A DNA stretch of 31,826 bases from a virus. The stretch covers positions 1 through 31,826 of IMG/VR virus record IMGVR_UViG_3300042892_003322; one strand, given 5' to 3'. The position numbers and the translations under genes are program-made. Positions 1 to 7,514 of this stretch are shown here, piece after piece; position 1 is the stretch's first letter; every line of letters begins with the position of its first letter. Below the pieces are notes generated by a model that was not told the origin of the DNA, ran no database searches, and saw nothing but the letters and a program-made list of their open reading frames with translations.

Positions 1-2
1 CA

Positions 3-545
3 CTTAATTTCAGTTCTTTGTATGATGGAGAAGTTGAAGCTATCGGCAATGTTCCCCCTGGAGCTTGGGTGGTAGATGGCTCTGACGAGATCACGAATTC
101 TGGTCCGCTATGCTTCTACTTCCCAGATTTAGACATGACCGCCGTAAGAGTTGTATTGCGCCAACAAAATTACTTTAAAGAGCTGAACAAATATGTATAT
201 ACATATGGCTTGTCAGACCTGGACATAAGGTACGATAAGTTTGCTTCTTCTGGAAAAACAATAATTAACTTTAAGGCTCCAGTTGGCAAACTCATAAGCT
301 CAATAAACAGTGTTGATCCCGTTATATATAACGTCCCTAGATCGTTAATGTCTCAGGCTTTCTCGTATAGGGTAATCTATCCTTTTGACGGCGGTAACGA
401 GCTTATAGACGCCGCTTATAGCACATCTAACCCCGGTGCCTCAACAGAGGTGTGGATAGAGATCACTCTTAATATTCTTGAGGATAAAACAGCTCCAGTA
501 TTGTCAGATCTGATTATCGATTATGATACTTTGGATGAAGCTTAA
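3..545 (+). CDS. Probable virion structural protein, 3' part only
   Basis: The reading frame is open from the first bases, so the N-terminus lies outside the window; about 180 residues remain. No motif I can name is present. The sequence is rich in beta-prone stretches, Asn, Ser, Tyr and Asp, and ends in an acidic tail (LIIDYDTLDEA). That composition and the following structural-looking gene suggest a tail, baseplate or neck component, but this is inference from context. It is followed by an 82-nt spacer with a promoter, so it is probably the last gene of its transcription unit. Confidence 0.6.
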   Translation, partial: LNFSSLYDGEVEAIGNVPPGAWVVDGSDEITNSGPLCFYFPDLDMTAVRVVLRQQNYFKELNKYVYTYGLSDLDIRYDKFASSGKTIINFKAPVGKLISSINSVDPVIYNVPRSLMSQAFSYRVIYPFDGGNELIDAAYSTSNPGASTEVWIEITLNILEDKTAPVLSDLIIDYDTLDEA

Positions 546-554
546 TTTTTATTT

Positions 555-584
555 TTGAAATAAAAGTTCGAAAAATCATATACA
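555..584 (+). promoter_or_regulatory. Sigma70-like promoter before the Gly/Tyr-rich protein
   Basis: TTGAAA at 555-560 is separated by 18 nt from TATACA at 579-584. It lies in the AT-rich spacer between two genes and points at the gene starting at 628, leaving a leader of about 35 nt with a Shine-Dalgarno. Confidence 0.5.
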
Positions 585-627
585 ATTTTACTATATAGGC
601 ATCAAGTTTCTATAAGGAGATTACATA

Positions 628-1260
628 ATGGCTACATTTTACGTTGGTCCAAGACCTGTTTTGAGAGGCCAAAACACCAATGATATGGTGAATCCATATT
701 ACACTCTCACCGGCAAAGCAAAAGGCAAAGGCACATACTCGTACTACCCACTGTACAATACAAGCCAATTGCTTACAGGCGCACCAGATAATGCGTATAT
801 CCCCGGAACTGGAGCTCGTCCTGGTAACGTTCTTATGTCACAACTGTTCACCGGCTCAACACTTTATGCTGGCACAACACCTTTGGCCGGAACATTCGCA
901 GACGGCACAGCAACATACGAAGGTGCAAGATACCGCCCACTTGAATACAGAGGCATCGCGGGAGCAAGAGCTCTTAATGGCGGCCACGCTAAGAGAAGCC
1001 TGTACTACGGCTCCTATAGTAACTTCATATTCGACGGCGTTGCAGCAGCAGAAGTTATGCCAGCAGGTTATGGTCATGGCCCAAGAACTGAAGCACAAGG
1101 TGCGCCAGCATCGTTTGGTTTGTTCAGACCGTTTGATGCCCAAGGTGTTGCTAGCACAAAAGTATTCACCGCTAATTATGGGCAAGCTAACGATACCACA
1201 ATTTACGGTAGAGCACATCCAAAAGAATACAAAGGTGTTCCATCAGCAAAAGCATTGTAA
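628..1260 (+). CDS. Gly/Ala/Tyr-rich probable virion protein
   Basis: The 210-residue product is rich in Gly, Ala, Tyr, Pro and Thr and almost free of Cys. Short loosely repeating blocks (GARYRPLEYRGIAGARAL near residue 100, AHPKEYKGVPSAKAL at the C-terminus) suggest a repetitive, exposed structural protein such as a head decoration or tail-associated protein. The start is supported by AAGGAGA 8 nt upstream and by its own promoter. GC-richer codons than its neighbours suggest high expression. No family is recognised, so the structural role is inferred from composition and position. Confidence 0.75.
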   Translation: MATFYVGPRPVLRGQNTNDMVNPYYTLTGKAKGKGTYSYYPLYNTSQLLTGAPDNAYIPGTGARPGNVLMSQLFTGSTLYAGTTPLAGTFADGTATYEGARYRPLEYRGIAGARALNGGHAKRSLYYGSYSNFIFDGVAAAEVMPAGYGHGPRTEAQGAPASFGLFRPFDAQGVASTKVFTANYGQANDTTIYGRAHPKEYKGVPSAKAL

Positions 1261-1298
1261 TAAAATCGAATAACATAGCATGAGCCGCACGGCTACTG

Positions 1299-1307
1299 TG
1301 GTATAAT
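1299..1307 (+). promoter_or_regulatory. Extended -10 promoter of a candidate small RNA
   Basis: TGGTATAAT at 1299-1307 is a perfect extended -10 element; no convincing -35 is seen. Predicted transcription starts near 1313-1314 and reaches the terminator at 1344-1378 after about 65 nt. Confidence 0.6.
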
Positions 1308-1312
1308 CAGTA

Positions 1313-1378
1313 TCACGGAAACCGACGCTCACTAGTGCGTAAGGATCATCCCGCTCTTTCGAGCGGGATGATCTTTTT
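1313..1378 (+). ncRNA. Candidate short non-coding RNA
   Basis: The segment between an extended -10 promoter and a strong intrinsic terminator contains no plausible open reading frame. The 5' part can form small hairpins (ACGC at 1325-1328 with GCGT at 1337-1340, enclosing the palindrome CACTAGTG), and the 3' part is the terminator stem. The predicted RNA is about 65 nt. It could instead be an attenuated leader of the gene at 1424. No known RNA family is recognised. Confidence 0.4.
1344..1378 (+). terminator. Strong rho-independent terminator
   Basis: A perfect 13-bp stem (1344-1356 with 1361-1373, GC-rich core) closes a 4-nt loop TTTC and is followed by TTTTT at 1374-1378. It ends the candidate small RNA and probably also readthrough from the structural gene. 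Confidence 0.9.
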
Positions 1379-1423
1379 ATACGGTTCTTTTATGAGTTTT
1401 AGTAGTTTTATAAAGGATTATAA

Positions 1424-2122
1424 ATGTCTTTAGATATTCTAGAAAAAGTTATTCAGGAAGACACCATACCGTTGGAGGTCGCAGAAAAATATTTAAACAT
1501 ATTTTTAGGTCCAACAGATTGGAAAAAAAATATAAATAAACTCTGGGAAATATCAGGATCAAAATCTAAAGACGTAGATTCAAGAAAAGCTTTCATGAAA
1601 AGAGCTATCAGCTGTGCAGTGCTACTTCCTTACACTGAAAAAAGCCAAGTCCCATCTCCCCCAGAAAATCTTTTATTTTGGTGTACAGCTTGGGTTCAGT
1701 TTAATGAAAAAGACTGGTTTGATATTTTTAAAAAAGTTGTTAAAGAAGATATTGAGATAGCAAAGAATAGGAATAAGGCAATACTATTAGGAGTCATAGA
1801 TCCAATAGATATATCTCCCTTGGGTAGACAAGCATTTAATTGGCTTTATGAAAAAGCTAGAGAAAATGAAGACTTAGAAACTCTTAGTGTAGAGGGGCTA
1901 AAGATTAAGTTGTCAAACATCGTTAAGTCCTACGGCGGTGCTGTGGTCTGCAATATGTTTGTTAATCATAAGAAAAATATTAATAATGTTTTTAATTGGA
2001 GAAGTGGTTATTTCTTTGAAAGAGAAATACACAAGGTATACTCTTTACAGGATATTCTGAAAATTAAAAACACAGAGATTGAAAAAACAAATTCTAAATA
2101 TATAAAAAAAATTAGCAATTAG
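1424..2122 (+). CDS. Hypothetical protein, 232 aa
   Basis: A soluble, charged, mostly helical-looking protein without a recognisable motif, signal peptide or membrane segment. The N-terminal half is acidic (DILEKVIQEDTIPLEVAEKY) and the C-terminus is Lys-rich. AAAGGA upstream of ATG supports the start. It is the first gene after the strong terminator and lies 8 nt before nrdJ, so it is probably co-transcribed with the nucleotide genes. Function unknown. Confidence 0.7.
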   Translation: MSLDILEKVIQEDTIPLEVAEKYLNIFLGPTDWKKNINKLWEISGSKSKDVDSRKAFMKRAISCAVLLPYTEKSQVPSPPENLLFWCTAWVQFNEKDWFDIFKKVVKEDIEIAKNRNKAILLGVIDPIDISPLGRQAFNWLYEKARENEDLETLSVEGLKIKLSNIVKSYGGAVVCNMFVNHKKNINNVFNWRSGYFFEREIHKVYSLQDILKIKNTEIEKTNSKYIKKISN

Positions 2123-2130
2123 GAGCGCAG

Positions 2131-4236
2131 ATGCCAGACGAAATTGAAAACGGTAACCCAGATTTAACCCCTATCCCGAATAAAATATCATCAATGTTTT
2201 CTTTTAAGTTAACAGACGATTTTGTATCAGGATATAAAAACGCTATTGCTCCTTTTGGGTATAGGGACGCGGGCGGTAACTCAGTTGGGGAAATAACATT
2301 CTTGCGCACGTACTCTAGATTGAAAGAGGATGGCACAAAAGAGTCTTGGTCTGACGTTTGCGAGCGCGTAATAAATGGAATGTATTCTCTTCAAAAAGAT
2401 CATTGCAAGAAAAACCGTTTGCCTTGGAACGACGCCAAGGCACAAGCTTCGGCTAAAGAAGCTTTCGATAGACTATTTAATCTTAAGTGGACGCCCCCTG
2501 GTCGAGGACTGTGGGCAATGGGTACAAACATTGTTAACGTACAAAAAAACTCTGCAGCACTGCAGAACTGTGCGTTTGTTTCTACTGGCGAAATGAACAA
2601 GTTTAACCCAGCAAAACCTTTTGCATTCTTGATGGAAGCATCAATGCTTGGCGTTGGCGTTGGGTTTGACAATAAAGGTGCAGATAAAGATTTTATTATA
2701 TATGAACCGAAAAAGAATGAGGCATCAAGTGCTGTTGTTATTGCAGACACAAGAGAAGGCTGGGTTGATTCAACAGCCGCACTGTTGAACTCATATCTTA
2801 AACCAGATCAAGAAGCTATTGGGTTTGATTACACATCCATAAGACCAGCTGGTACCCCAATCAAAACTTTTGGTGGTGTAGCTGCAGGCCATGAGCCACT
2901 AGAGAAGCTCCATGATCACATTAGAAGAATGTTTGATGGTCGCAAAGGCGAAAAGCTTACCCGCACAGATATAGCAGACATAGGTAATGTTATTGGCGTA
3001 TGCGTGGTGTCTGGCAACGTACGTCGTTCCGCAGAGCTTTTAATTGGGCGTTTAGATGATGAAGAATTTTTGAATTTGAAGAATCCAGAACGTTTTCCAG
3101 AACGTAACTCCTACAATCCAAGTAATCCTGGTTGGGGTTGGATGTCAAATAATTCTGTAGAAACTGCAGTTGGGGCAGACCTATCTAGTATTGTTGAGGG
3201 GATTTCTCTCAATGGTGAACCAGGAGTTATTTGGCTAGATATGTCTCGCAAGTATGGTAGATTGGCTGATCCACCAAACAACAAAGACCACAGAGTAGCA
3301 GGGTACAACCCCTGCGCAGAACAGTCCCTAGAGTCATACGAGTGCTGTACACTTGTTGAGACCTATCTAAACCGACACGACAATCTTGAAGACTACAAGC
3401 GTACATTAAAGTTTGCCTATCTCTATGCTAAGACAGTCACCCTTCTTCCTACTCACTGGGAAGAAACAAACGCTATCATGCAACGTAATCGTCGCATAGG
3501 TGCGTCTATGTCTGGCGTAGCAAACTTCGCAGACAGAGTTGGTGTTCCAGCCTTGCGTGATTGGATGGACCAGGGGTACAAAACAGTGCAGCGTTACGAC
3601 AACGTATATTCAGAATGGCTTGGCATTCGTGAATCGATTAAGATGACGACCATTAAGCCTTCCGGTACGGTTTCCATTCTTGCTGGTGAGTCTCCTGGAG
3701 TTCACTGGACCCCGGGTGGAAAGTTCTTTAATAGAACAATTAGATTCTCTAGTGATGACCCGATGCTGCCACTGTTTAAGATGGCTAACTATAGAGTCGA
3801 ACCAGCATCTGAATCACCTGAAACAACTTCGGTAGTTTACTTCCCGATTAAATCAAGTGCGGCAAGAGCAGAGCGTGACGTAACAATTTTTGAAAAGATG
3901 TCGCTTGCAGCAACAGCACAGCGATACTGGTCAGACAATTCTGTTTCCGTAACTATATCTTTTGATAAAGATAAAGAAGCTCAGCATGTGGGGACAGTTC
4001 TCCATATGTATGATGGACAGCTAAAAACTGTTTCCTTCTTGCCGAGTGGTAATGACACCTATCCCCAGATGCCTTACACTCAAATAACAGAAGAGGAGTA
4101 CATAGAAGCAGGATTAAAACTATTCCCAATAGATTTAACTGGCGTATATGCAGGTATGGCAGCAGATGCTATAGGCGAAAGATATTGCACTACAGATGCG
4201 TGTGAAATTAAATTCATAAAGGATAACACTAAATAA
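2131..4236 (+). CDS. nrdJ: Adenosylcobalamin-dependent ribonucleoside-triphosphate reductase (class II)
   Basis: Reduces ribonucleotides to deoxyribonucleotides in the cytoplasm using a B12-derived radical, supplying dNTPs for phage replication. The 701 residues resemble the monomeric Lactobacillus-type reductase (about 740 aa). Visible elements: RTYSRLKEDGTKE near the N-terminus; C147 in LQNCAFVS; NPCAEQ with the presumed thiyl Cys C395 and Glu E397; C406, exactly 11 residues on as in the family, pairing with C147; TTIKPSGTVSILAGESPG; and a C-terminal C686-x4-C691 redox pair. All key residues are present. AGGAG lies 6 nt before ATG. The gene sits next to thyX, forming a nucleotide-synthesis pair. 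Activity would depend on host or environmental cobalamin. Confidence 0.96.
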   Translation: MPDEIENGNPDLTPIPNKISSMFSFKLTDDFVSGYKNAIAPFGYRDAGGNSVGEITFLRTYSRLKEDGTKESWSDVCERVINGMYSLQKDHCKKNRLPWNDAKAQASAKEAFDRLFNLKWTPPGRGLWAMGTNIVNVQKNSAALQNCAFVSTGEMNKFNPAKPFAFLMEASMLGVGVGFDNKGADKDFIIYEPKKNEASSAVVIADTREGWVDSTAALLNSYLKPDQEAIGFDYTSIRPAGTPIKTFGGVAAGHEPLEKLHDHIRRMFDGRKGEKLTRTDIADIGNVIGVCVVSGNVRRSAELLIGRLDDEEFLNLKNPERFPERNSYNPSNPGWGWMSNNSVETAVGADLSSIVEGISLNGEPGVIWLDMSRKYGRLADPPNNKDHRVAGYNPCAEQSLESYECCTLVETYLNRHDNLEDYKRTLKFAYLYAKTVTLLPTHWEETNAIMQRNRRIGASMSGVANFADRVGVPALRDWMDQGYKTVQRYDNVYSEWLGIRESIKMTTIKPSGTVSILAGESPGVHWTPGGKFFNRTIRFSSDDPMLPLFKMANYRVEPASESPETTSVVYFPIKSSAARAERDVTIFEKMSLAATAQRYWSDNSVSVTISFDKDKEAQHVGTVLHMYDGQLKTVSFLPSGNDTYPQMPYTQITEEEYIEAGLKLFPIDLTGVYAGMAADAIGERYCTTDACEIKFIKDNTK

Positions 4237-4244
4237 TAATCTGG

Positions 4245-4253
4245 TGATATAAT
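4245..4253 (+). promoter_or_regulatory. Extended -10 promoter giving a leaderless thyX mRNA
   Basis: TGATATAAT ends 6 nt before the thyX ATG. With the usual 6-7 nt to the start site, transcription would begin at or next to the A of ATG. No -35 and no Shine-Dalgarno are visible, which fits leaderless expression. Confidence 0.6.
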
Positions 4254-4259
4254 ATATCT

Positions 4260-4964
4260 ATGAATTTAAAAAATACAATTCAAGTTCTCGATAAGGGTTA
4301 TGTAAGACTTGTTGATACAATGGGTAGCGATTTATCTGTTGTCAACGCAGCTCGCGCTTCTTTTGCTAAAGAATCTTTAGAGCTGGACAAAAAAGATGTA
4401 CAGCTTATAGATTTTTTAATTAGAGAAAATCACATGTCCCCTTTCAGACACGCCTTTGCAACGTTCGAATTTAAAGCTCCTCTGATGGTGGCCCGTCAAC
4501 ATTGGAAATATGTTGTTGGCTCTGACCACACTATGGATTCTTGGAATGAATCTTCTAGAAGATATGTAACAATTGAACCAGAGTTTTATGTGCCAAACTT
4601 AGATGAATGGCGTTTAGCTCCAGACAATAAGAAGCAGGGCTCAGGCGGTCCTATAGGCCCTTGGATCGGCTCTGTGTTGACTGACGAGCTAAATAGATAC
4701 ATAGAACAGGGCGAGGCATTGTATGCAATGGCGATGGATAATGGCGTAGCTGCGGAGCAAGCAAGATTATTTTTGCCAGCCTATGGCATGTATGTTATAT
4801 ATAGGTGGACTTGTAGTTTGCAATCTGTTGCCCTATTTTTGAATCAAAGATTAGACCAAGGTTCACAGGTAGAGATTAGAGATTATGCTAGAGCTGTGTT
4901 ATCGTTGATACAGCCAGAGTTCCCTGTTAGCATTGGTGGATTGGTGGATATTAGAAATGTTTAA
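4260..4964 (+). CDS. thyX: FAD-dependent thymidylate synthase ThyX
   Basis: Methylates dUMP to dTMP with methylene-tetrahydrofolate and reduced FAD. The 234-residue protein shows the ThyX pattern: RENHMSPFRHAFATFEFKAP at about 55-74, then the flavin/dUMP motif region. The canonical RHRxxSxNExSxRY aligns with D89-H90-T91-M-D-S94-W-N96-E97-S-S99-R-R101-Y102, so the two Arg of RHR appear replaced by Asp and Thr while the rest is kept. The C-terminal helices (QARLFLPAYGMYV, YARAVLSLIQPEFP) are typical. It overlaps the next small gene by 8 nt and probably has its own promoter. The altered RHR could be a phage subfamily feature or affect substrate binding. Confidence 0.93.
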   Translation: MNLKNTIQVLDKGYVRLVDTMGSDLSVVNAARASFAKESLELDKKDVQLIDFLIRENHMSPFRHAFATFEFKAPLMVARQHWKYVVGSDHTMDSWNESSRRYVTIEPEFYVPNLDEWRLAPDNKKQGSGGPIGPWIGSVLTDELNRYIEQGEALYAMAMDNGVAAEQARLFLPAYGMYVIYRWTCSLQSVALFLNQRLDQGSQVEIRDYARAVLSLIQPEFPVSIGGLVDIRNV

Positions 4965-5127
4965 AGATTTGTTTTTTTGTATTATTTTTTCTGTATTAAT
5001 TAATTGGAGCATGGGTATGCAGATACTAAATCAGGTATCAAAAAATAAAAATGTAAAAATTATTTCAAGCGCAGTAGCACTCATGTCAGCATTTGCTGCT
5101 GGTTATATAATTATATTAGGTTTATAA
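4957..5127 (+). CDS. Small two-helix membrane protein, 56 aa
   Basis: An ATG inside the 3' end of thyX gives a 56-residue protein with two hydrophobic segments (about residues 5-20 and 38-55) separated by a Lys-rich turn (QVSKNKNVK). A longer reading from 4933 is possible, but 4957 gives the usual stop-overlapping start. The stop overlaps the next ATG (TAATG). It should insert in the inner membrane; the role is unknown. A holin-like function is possible from size, but it is far from the lysin. Confidence 0.6.
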   Translation: MFKDLFFCIIFSVLINWSMGMQILNQVSKNKNVKIISSAVALMSAFAAGYIIILGL

Positions 5128-5390
5128 TGCCAGCTTCTAAATTAAATTATATTGTTGTTTATAAAAATCATAGCCAAGTTTATGGCTGCTCTAATCCTAA
5201 GATAGCTTTAGAGTCATCTCCACCAGAGGGGTTGACGGAAGAAGATAAGAATATATTTTTTGTGACCTTTGAACCAGATTCAGATAACATTTGTCTATAT
5301 AAATATTCTGGTTCGCATTCTGAATTAGGCGGGTATGATATAGATGACAAGCCAGAGAAACCAAAAAGAGCAGCAAAAAAAGAAGCATAA
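5127..5390 (+). CDS. Hypothetical acidic protein, 87 aa
   Basis: Starts in a TAATG overlap with the preceding membrane protein. The N-terminal two thirds look like a small beta-rich domain (LNYIVVYKNHSQVYG, NIFFVTFEPDSDNICLYKY), and the tail is Lys/Pro-rich (KPEKPKRAAKKEA). No family recognised. Confidence 0.6.
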   Translation: MPASKLNYIVVYKNHSQVYGCSNPKIALESSPPEGLTEEDKNIFFVTFEPDSDNICLYKYSGSHSELGGYDIDDKPEKPKRAAKKEA

Positions 5391-5394
5391 TAAT

Positions 5395-5631
5395 ATGGCT
5401 AAGAAACAAATAGATAAAAAAAAGATTAATATTAAGCTTTTGTCTGGACAAACTTATCTAGTACTAGACGCTGCGCAAATGTTCCAGGTGTCAACAGCTT
5501 TGATACACCTAGCTTCAACTATCAAAGACGATAAAGAACGTTTAGAGATTTTAAAGATCAGCGAAGAAGCCACTAAAGCAATTGCCGAGAACAAGTACAC
5601 GGGAGATGTAAACGATGAAGACGAGTGGTAA
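5395..5631 (+). CDS. Hypothetical protein, 78 aa
   Basis: The ATG at 5395, 4 nt after the previous stop, is preferred over an upstream in-frame start at 5344 that would overlap the preceding gene. The N-terminus is Lys-rich (MAKKQIDKKKINIKLL), the middle is an amphipathic helix region (VSTALIHLASTIKDDKERLEILK), and the tail is acidic (DVNDEDEW). Function unknown. Confidence 0.6.
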   Translation: MAKKQIDKKKINIKLLSGQTYLVLDAAQMFQVSTALIHLASTIKDDKERLEILKISEEATKAIAENKYTGDVNDEDEW

Positions 5632-5632
5632 T

Positions 5633-5878
5633 ATGAAGCCATTCATATTGGGTTTATTGACTGTCGCCGCTGCATCTTGTTTTTTCAGTAGGCAAAGTAT
5701 AAAGCAGATCCAAAATAAAACTTCCCTTGATCAATATAAAAATAGGTTAAAAGAATTCTTTTTAGAAGAAGATGTGAATAGAAAAATGCAAAGCATGTGT
5801 GAGTTCATGGATCACGGAATAAACGCAGAAGATGCCTTTGCAATGGTCATACAAGAATCAAATATAGAAAGATTTTAA
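5633..5878 (+). CDS. Small membrane-anchored or exported protein, 81 aa
   Basis: ATG at 5633 follows the previous stop by 1 nt. The start MKPFILGLLTVAAASCFF is a short hydrophobic segment with a Cys at the position expected for a lipoprotein signal, though the lipobox (AAASC) is imperfect. The rest is charged and helical (LKEFFLEEDVNRKMQSMCE). It may be a lipoprotein or a single-span anchored protein. No known family. Confidence 0.55.
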   Translation: MKPFILGLLTVAAASCFFSRQSIKQIQNKTSLDQYKNRLKEFFLEEDVNRKMQSMCEFMDHGINAEDAFAMVIQESNIERF

Positions 5879-5879
5879 A

Positions 5880-6683
5880 ATGATAGATTTATGTGTAGTC
5901 AACTACAATACTAGACCAATGCTCCAAAGATTTCTCGACACACTACACAGCGATGTCGCCGGGACTGATCAAGTTTGGCACTTAAACATATGTGATAATG
6001 GTTCGTCTGACGATAGCTGGGATTGGTTAGAGTCTAATATAAATAAGTATTATATTACTAGAGCCTGGAAGAATGGAAACGTAGGATACTCCGCGGCCTG
6101 TAATATGATGGCAAAGCATTCTTTCTCTGATATAATTTGTCTGCTTAATGCTGATGTTTGGATGACAACTAGCGATCTAATTAAAGTGCAAAAAATATTC
6201 GACGATAATCCAGACATACATGTTCTAGGCCCAAAGCAAAGAGATGAGGATGGGCTCATAGTGCATGCTGGAATAGTCGGGACTAACACAGCACCAAAGC
6301 ATCGTGGCTGGAGACAAAGCGATCCTGAAGATACACTCTATAAAGATAGGGTTAACTGTGTCACGGTTTCTGGTTCAGCTTACTTCGTAAGAAGAGAAGT
6401 GTGGAATGCAATGGCTAATAATGAAAAGTATAGACAAATGTACCCCGATGCAGAGGGGGCCTTTCTGCCAACGCCTCATTATTATGAGGAAACTTGGTGC
6501 TCATATTTTGCTCGTCACCTCGGGTACAACGTAGTGTATGATGGTAGCGTATCGATAGGTCACAGCTGGCATGCATCATCACCCAAACCAGGTGAGGGAT
6601 ATAGTCATGCGGACGCGCAGTTCACAGTAAGCCAAAAAATATTTCGCAACGCATGCGATTTCATAGGAATAGAAAGAGATTAA
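5880..6683 (+). CDS. Family 2 (GT-A) glycosyltransferase
   Basis: Transfers a sugar from a nucleotide-sugar donor to an unknown acceptor. The 267-residue protein begins with the GT-A nucleotide-binding strand (MIDLCVVNYNTRPMLQRFLDTL), has CDNGSSDDSWDWL at 38-50, GNVGYSAACN near 66, and a metal-binding DxD equivalent L-L-N90-A-D92-V. The middle contains the acceptor-side pattern SGSAYFVRREVW, and EETWCSYFARHLGYNVVYD is typical of rhamnosyl-like GT2 enzymes. It is one of several sugar transferases in the window, consistent with glycosylation of virion proteins, modified DNA bases or host surface. Acceptor not deducible. Confidence 0.88.
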   Translation: MIDLCVVNYNTRPMLQRFLDTLHSDVAGTDQVWHLNICDNGSSDDSWDWLESNINKYYITRAWKNGNVGYSAACNMMAKHSFSDIICLLNADVWMTTSDLIKVQKIFDDNPDIHVLGPKQRDEDGLIVHAGIVGTNTAPKHRGWRQSDPEDTLYKDRVNCVTVSGSAYFVRREVWNAMANNEKYRQMYPDAEGAFLPTPHYYEETWCSYFARHLGYNVVYDGSVSIGHSWHASSPKPGEGYSHADAQFTVSQKIFRNACDFIGIERD

Positions 6684-6684
6684 T

Positions 6685-7086
6685 ATGTCAGATAAGTTCA
6701 ATGTTTACCTTTACAATGCAGAAGTGGTTAAAATAGTTGATGGAGATACGTTCAAGATTAATATAGATCTTGGTTTTGAAGTCCACATTGGGCCAAAGAG
6801 CGTTAGACTGTATGGCGTTAACACACCAGAAAGCCGCACCACAAATTTGGAAGAAAAGAAGATGGGACTCGCTGCGAAAGAGTTTACCGATCAATGGATC
6901 AAAAAAGCTAATAATAAAGTAAAGATAGAAACAATTCTTGACAAGAATGAAAAGTATGGAAGAATTCTTGCTAGAGTATGGAATGAAGCTGGTGAATGTC
7001 TTAACACTGAAATTGTTAAAGCTGGTTTAGCTAGAGAATATTTTGGCGTAGGCGATAAAACTTTTCAGGAATTTAAGAAGGCGTAA
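6685..7086 (+). CDS. Thermonuclease (SNase) family protein
   Basis: Predicted Ca2+-dependent phosphodiesterase acting on DNA or RNA. The 133 residues form one SNase domain: VVKIVDGDTF with D21, R41 in RLYGVNTPES, E49, and R93 in EKYGRILARV, matching staphylococcal nuclease D21, R35, E43 and R87. The residue equivalent to Ca-ligand D40 is Asn (N46), a substitution that may weaken activity. No signal peptide, so it acts inside the cell, perhaps in host DNA breakdown or repair. Its stop overlaps the next ATG (TAATG). Confidence 0.88.
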   Translation: MSDKFNVYLYNAEVVKIVDGDTFKINIDLGFEVHIGPKSVRLYGVNTPESRTTNLEEKKMGLAAKEFTDQWIKKANNKVKIETILDKNEKYGRILARVWNEAGECLNTEIVKAGLAREYFGVGDKTFQEFKKA

Positions 7087-7514
7087 TGCAAACATTCTTA
7101 CCATATCCAGATCTTAAGGAATCAGTTCGGGTATTAGATTACCGTAGACTTGGAAAGCAACGAGTAGAAACTTTCCAAGTCTTGAACATTTTGCTTGATA
7201 GGACCCCTACAAAGGGATGGCGTAATCATCCAGTCACACTAATGTGGGCTGGGTACGAGCCGGCTTTGCAGCTGTATCAAAATTACACTATTCAAGAATG
7301 GATAGACAGAGGTTATAAAAATACAATGCAATATGAAGAAGTGAATCCTAATTCAGTGGTGATGCCACCGTGGTTTGGTCTAGAAGAATTTCATCGTTCT
7401 CACAGATCTAATTTATTGCGTAAAGATTATGGATACTATTCTCAATATTTTGATGAAGATCCAACACTAGAGTATTATTGGCCAACGGAGAAGTACAATG
7501 CAGCACTTGGGTGA
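7086..7514 (+). CDS. MSMEG_6728-family / pyrimidine dimer DNA glycosylase-like protein
   Basis: The 142-residue protein has the hallmarks of this family: MQTFLPYPDLKESVRVLDYRR at the start, LGKQRVE at about 23-29, GWRNHPVTLMWAGYEPAL, then PPWFGLEEFHRSHRSNLLRKD. Relatives are annotated as pyrimidine-dimer DNA glycosylases by analogy with T4 DenV and occur widely in actinobacteria, cyanobacteria and phages; enzymology is inferred. It would repair UV photoproducts. It contains the only in-frame CGG codon (7128) that must be read as a normal triplet, since a +1 shift there meets a stop two codons later. Confidence 0.85.
   Translation: MQTFLPYPDLKESVRVLDYRRLGKQRVETFQVLNILLDRTPTKGWRNHPVTLMWAGYEPALQLYQNYTIQEWIDRGYKNTMQYEEVNPNSVVMPPWFGLEEFHRSHRSNLLRKDYGYYSQYFDEDPTLEYYWPTEKYNAALG

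Noticed and set aside
791-1273. 160-codon + strand ORF overlapping the Gly/Tyr-rich gene
   Set aside because: It is a shadow in another frame, rich in Gln/His/Cys/Leu with no ribosome-binding site. The 628-1260 frame has promoter, Shine-Dalgarno and phage-like composition.
7128-7130. In-frame CGG that could be a fourth +1 frameshift site
   Set aside because: The MSMEG_6728-type protein continues in the same frame with conserved motifs on both sides, and a +1 shift here would hit a stop after two codons. It is read as a normal triplet.
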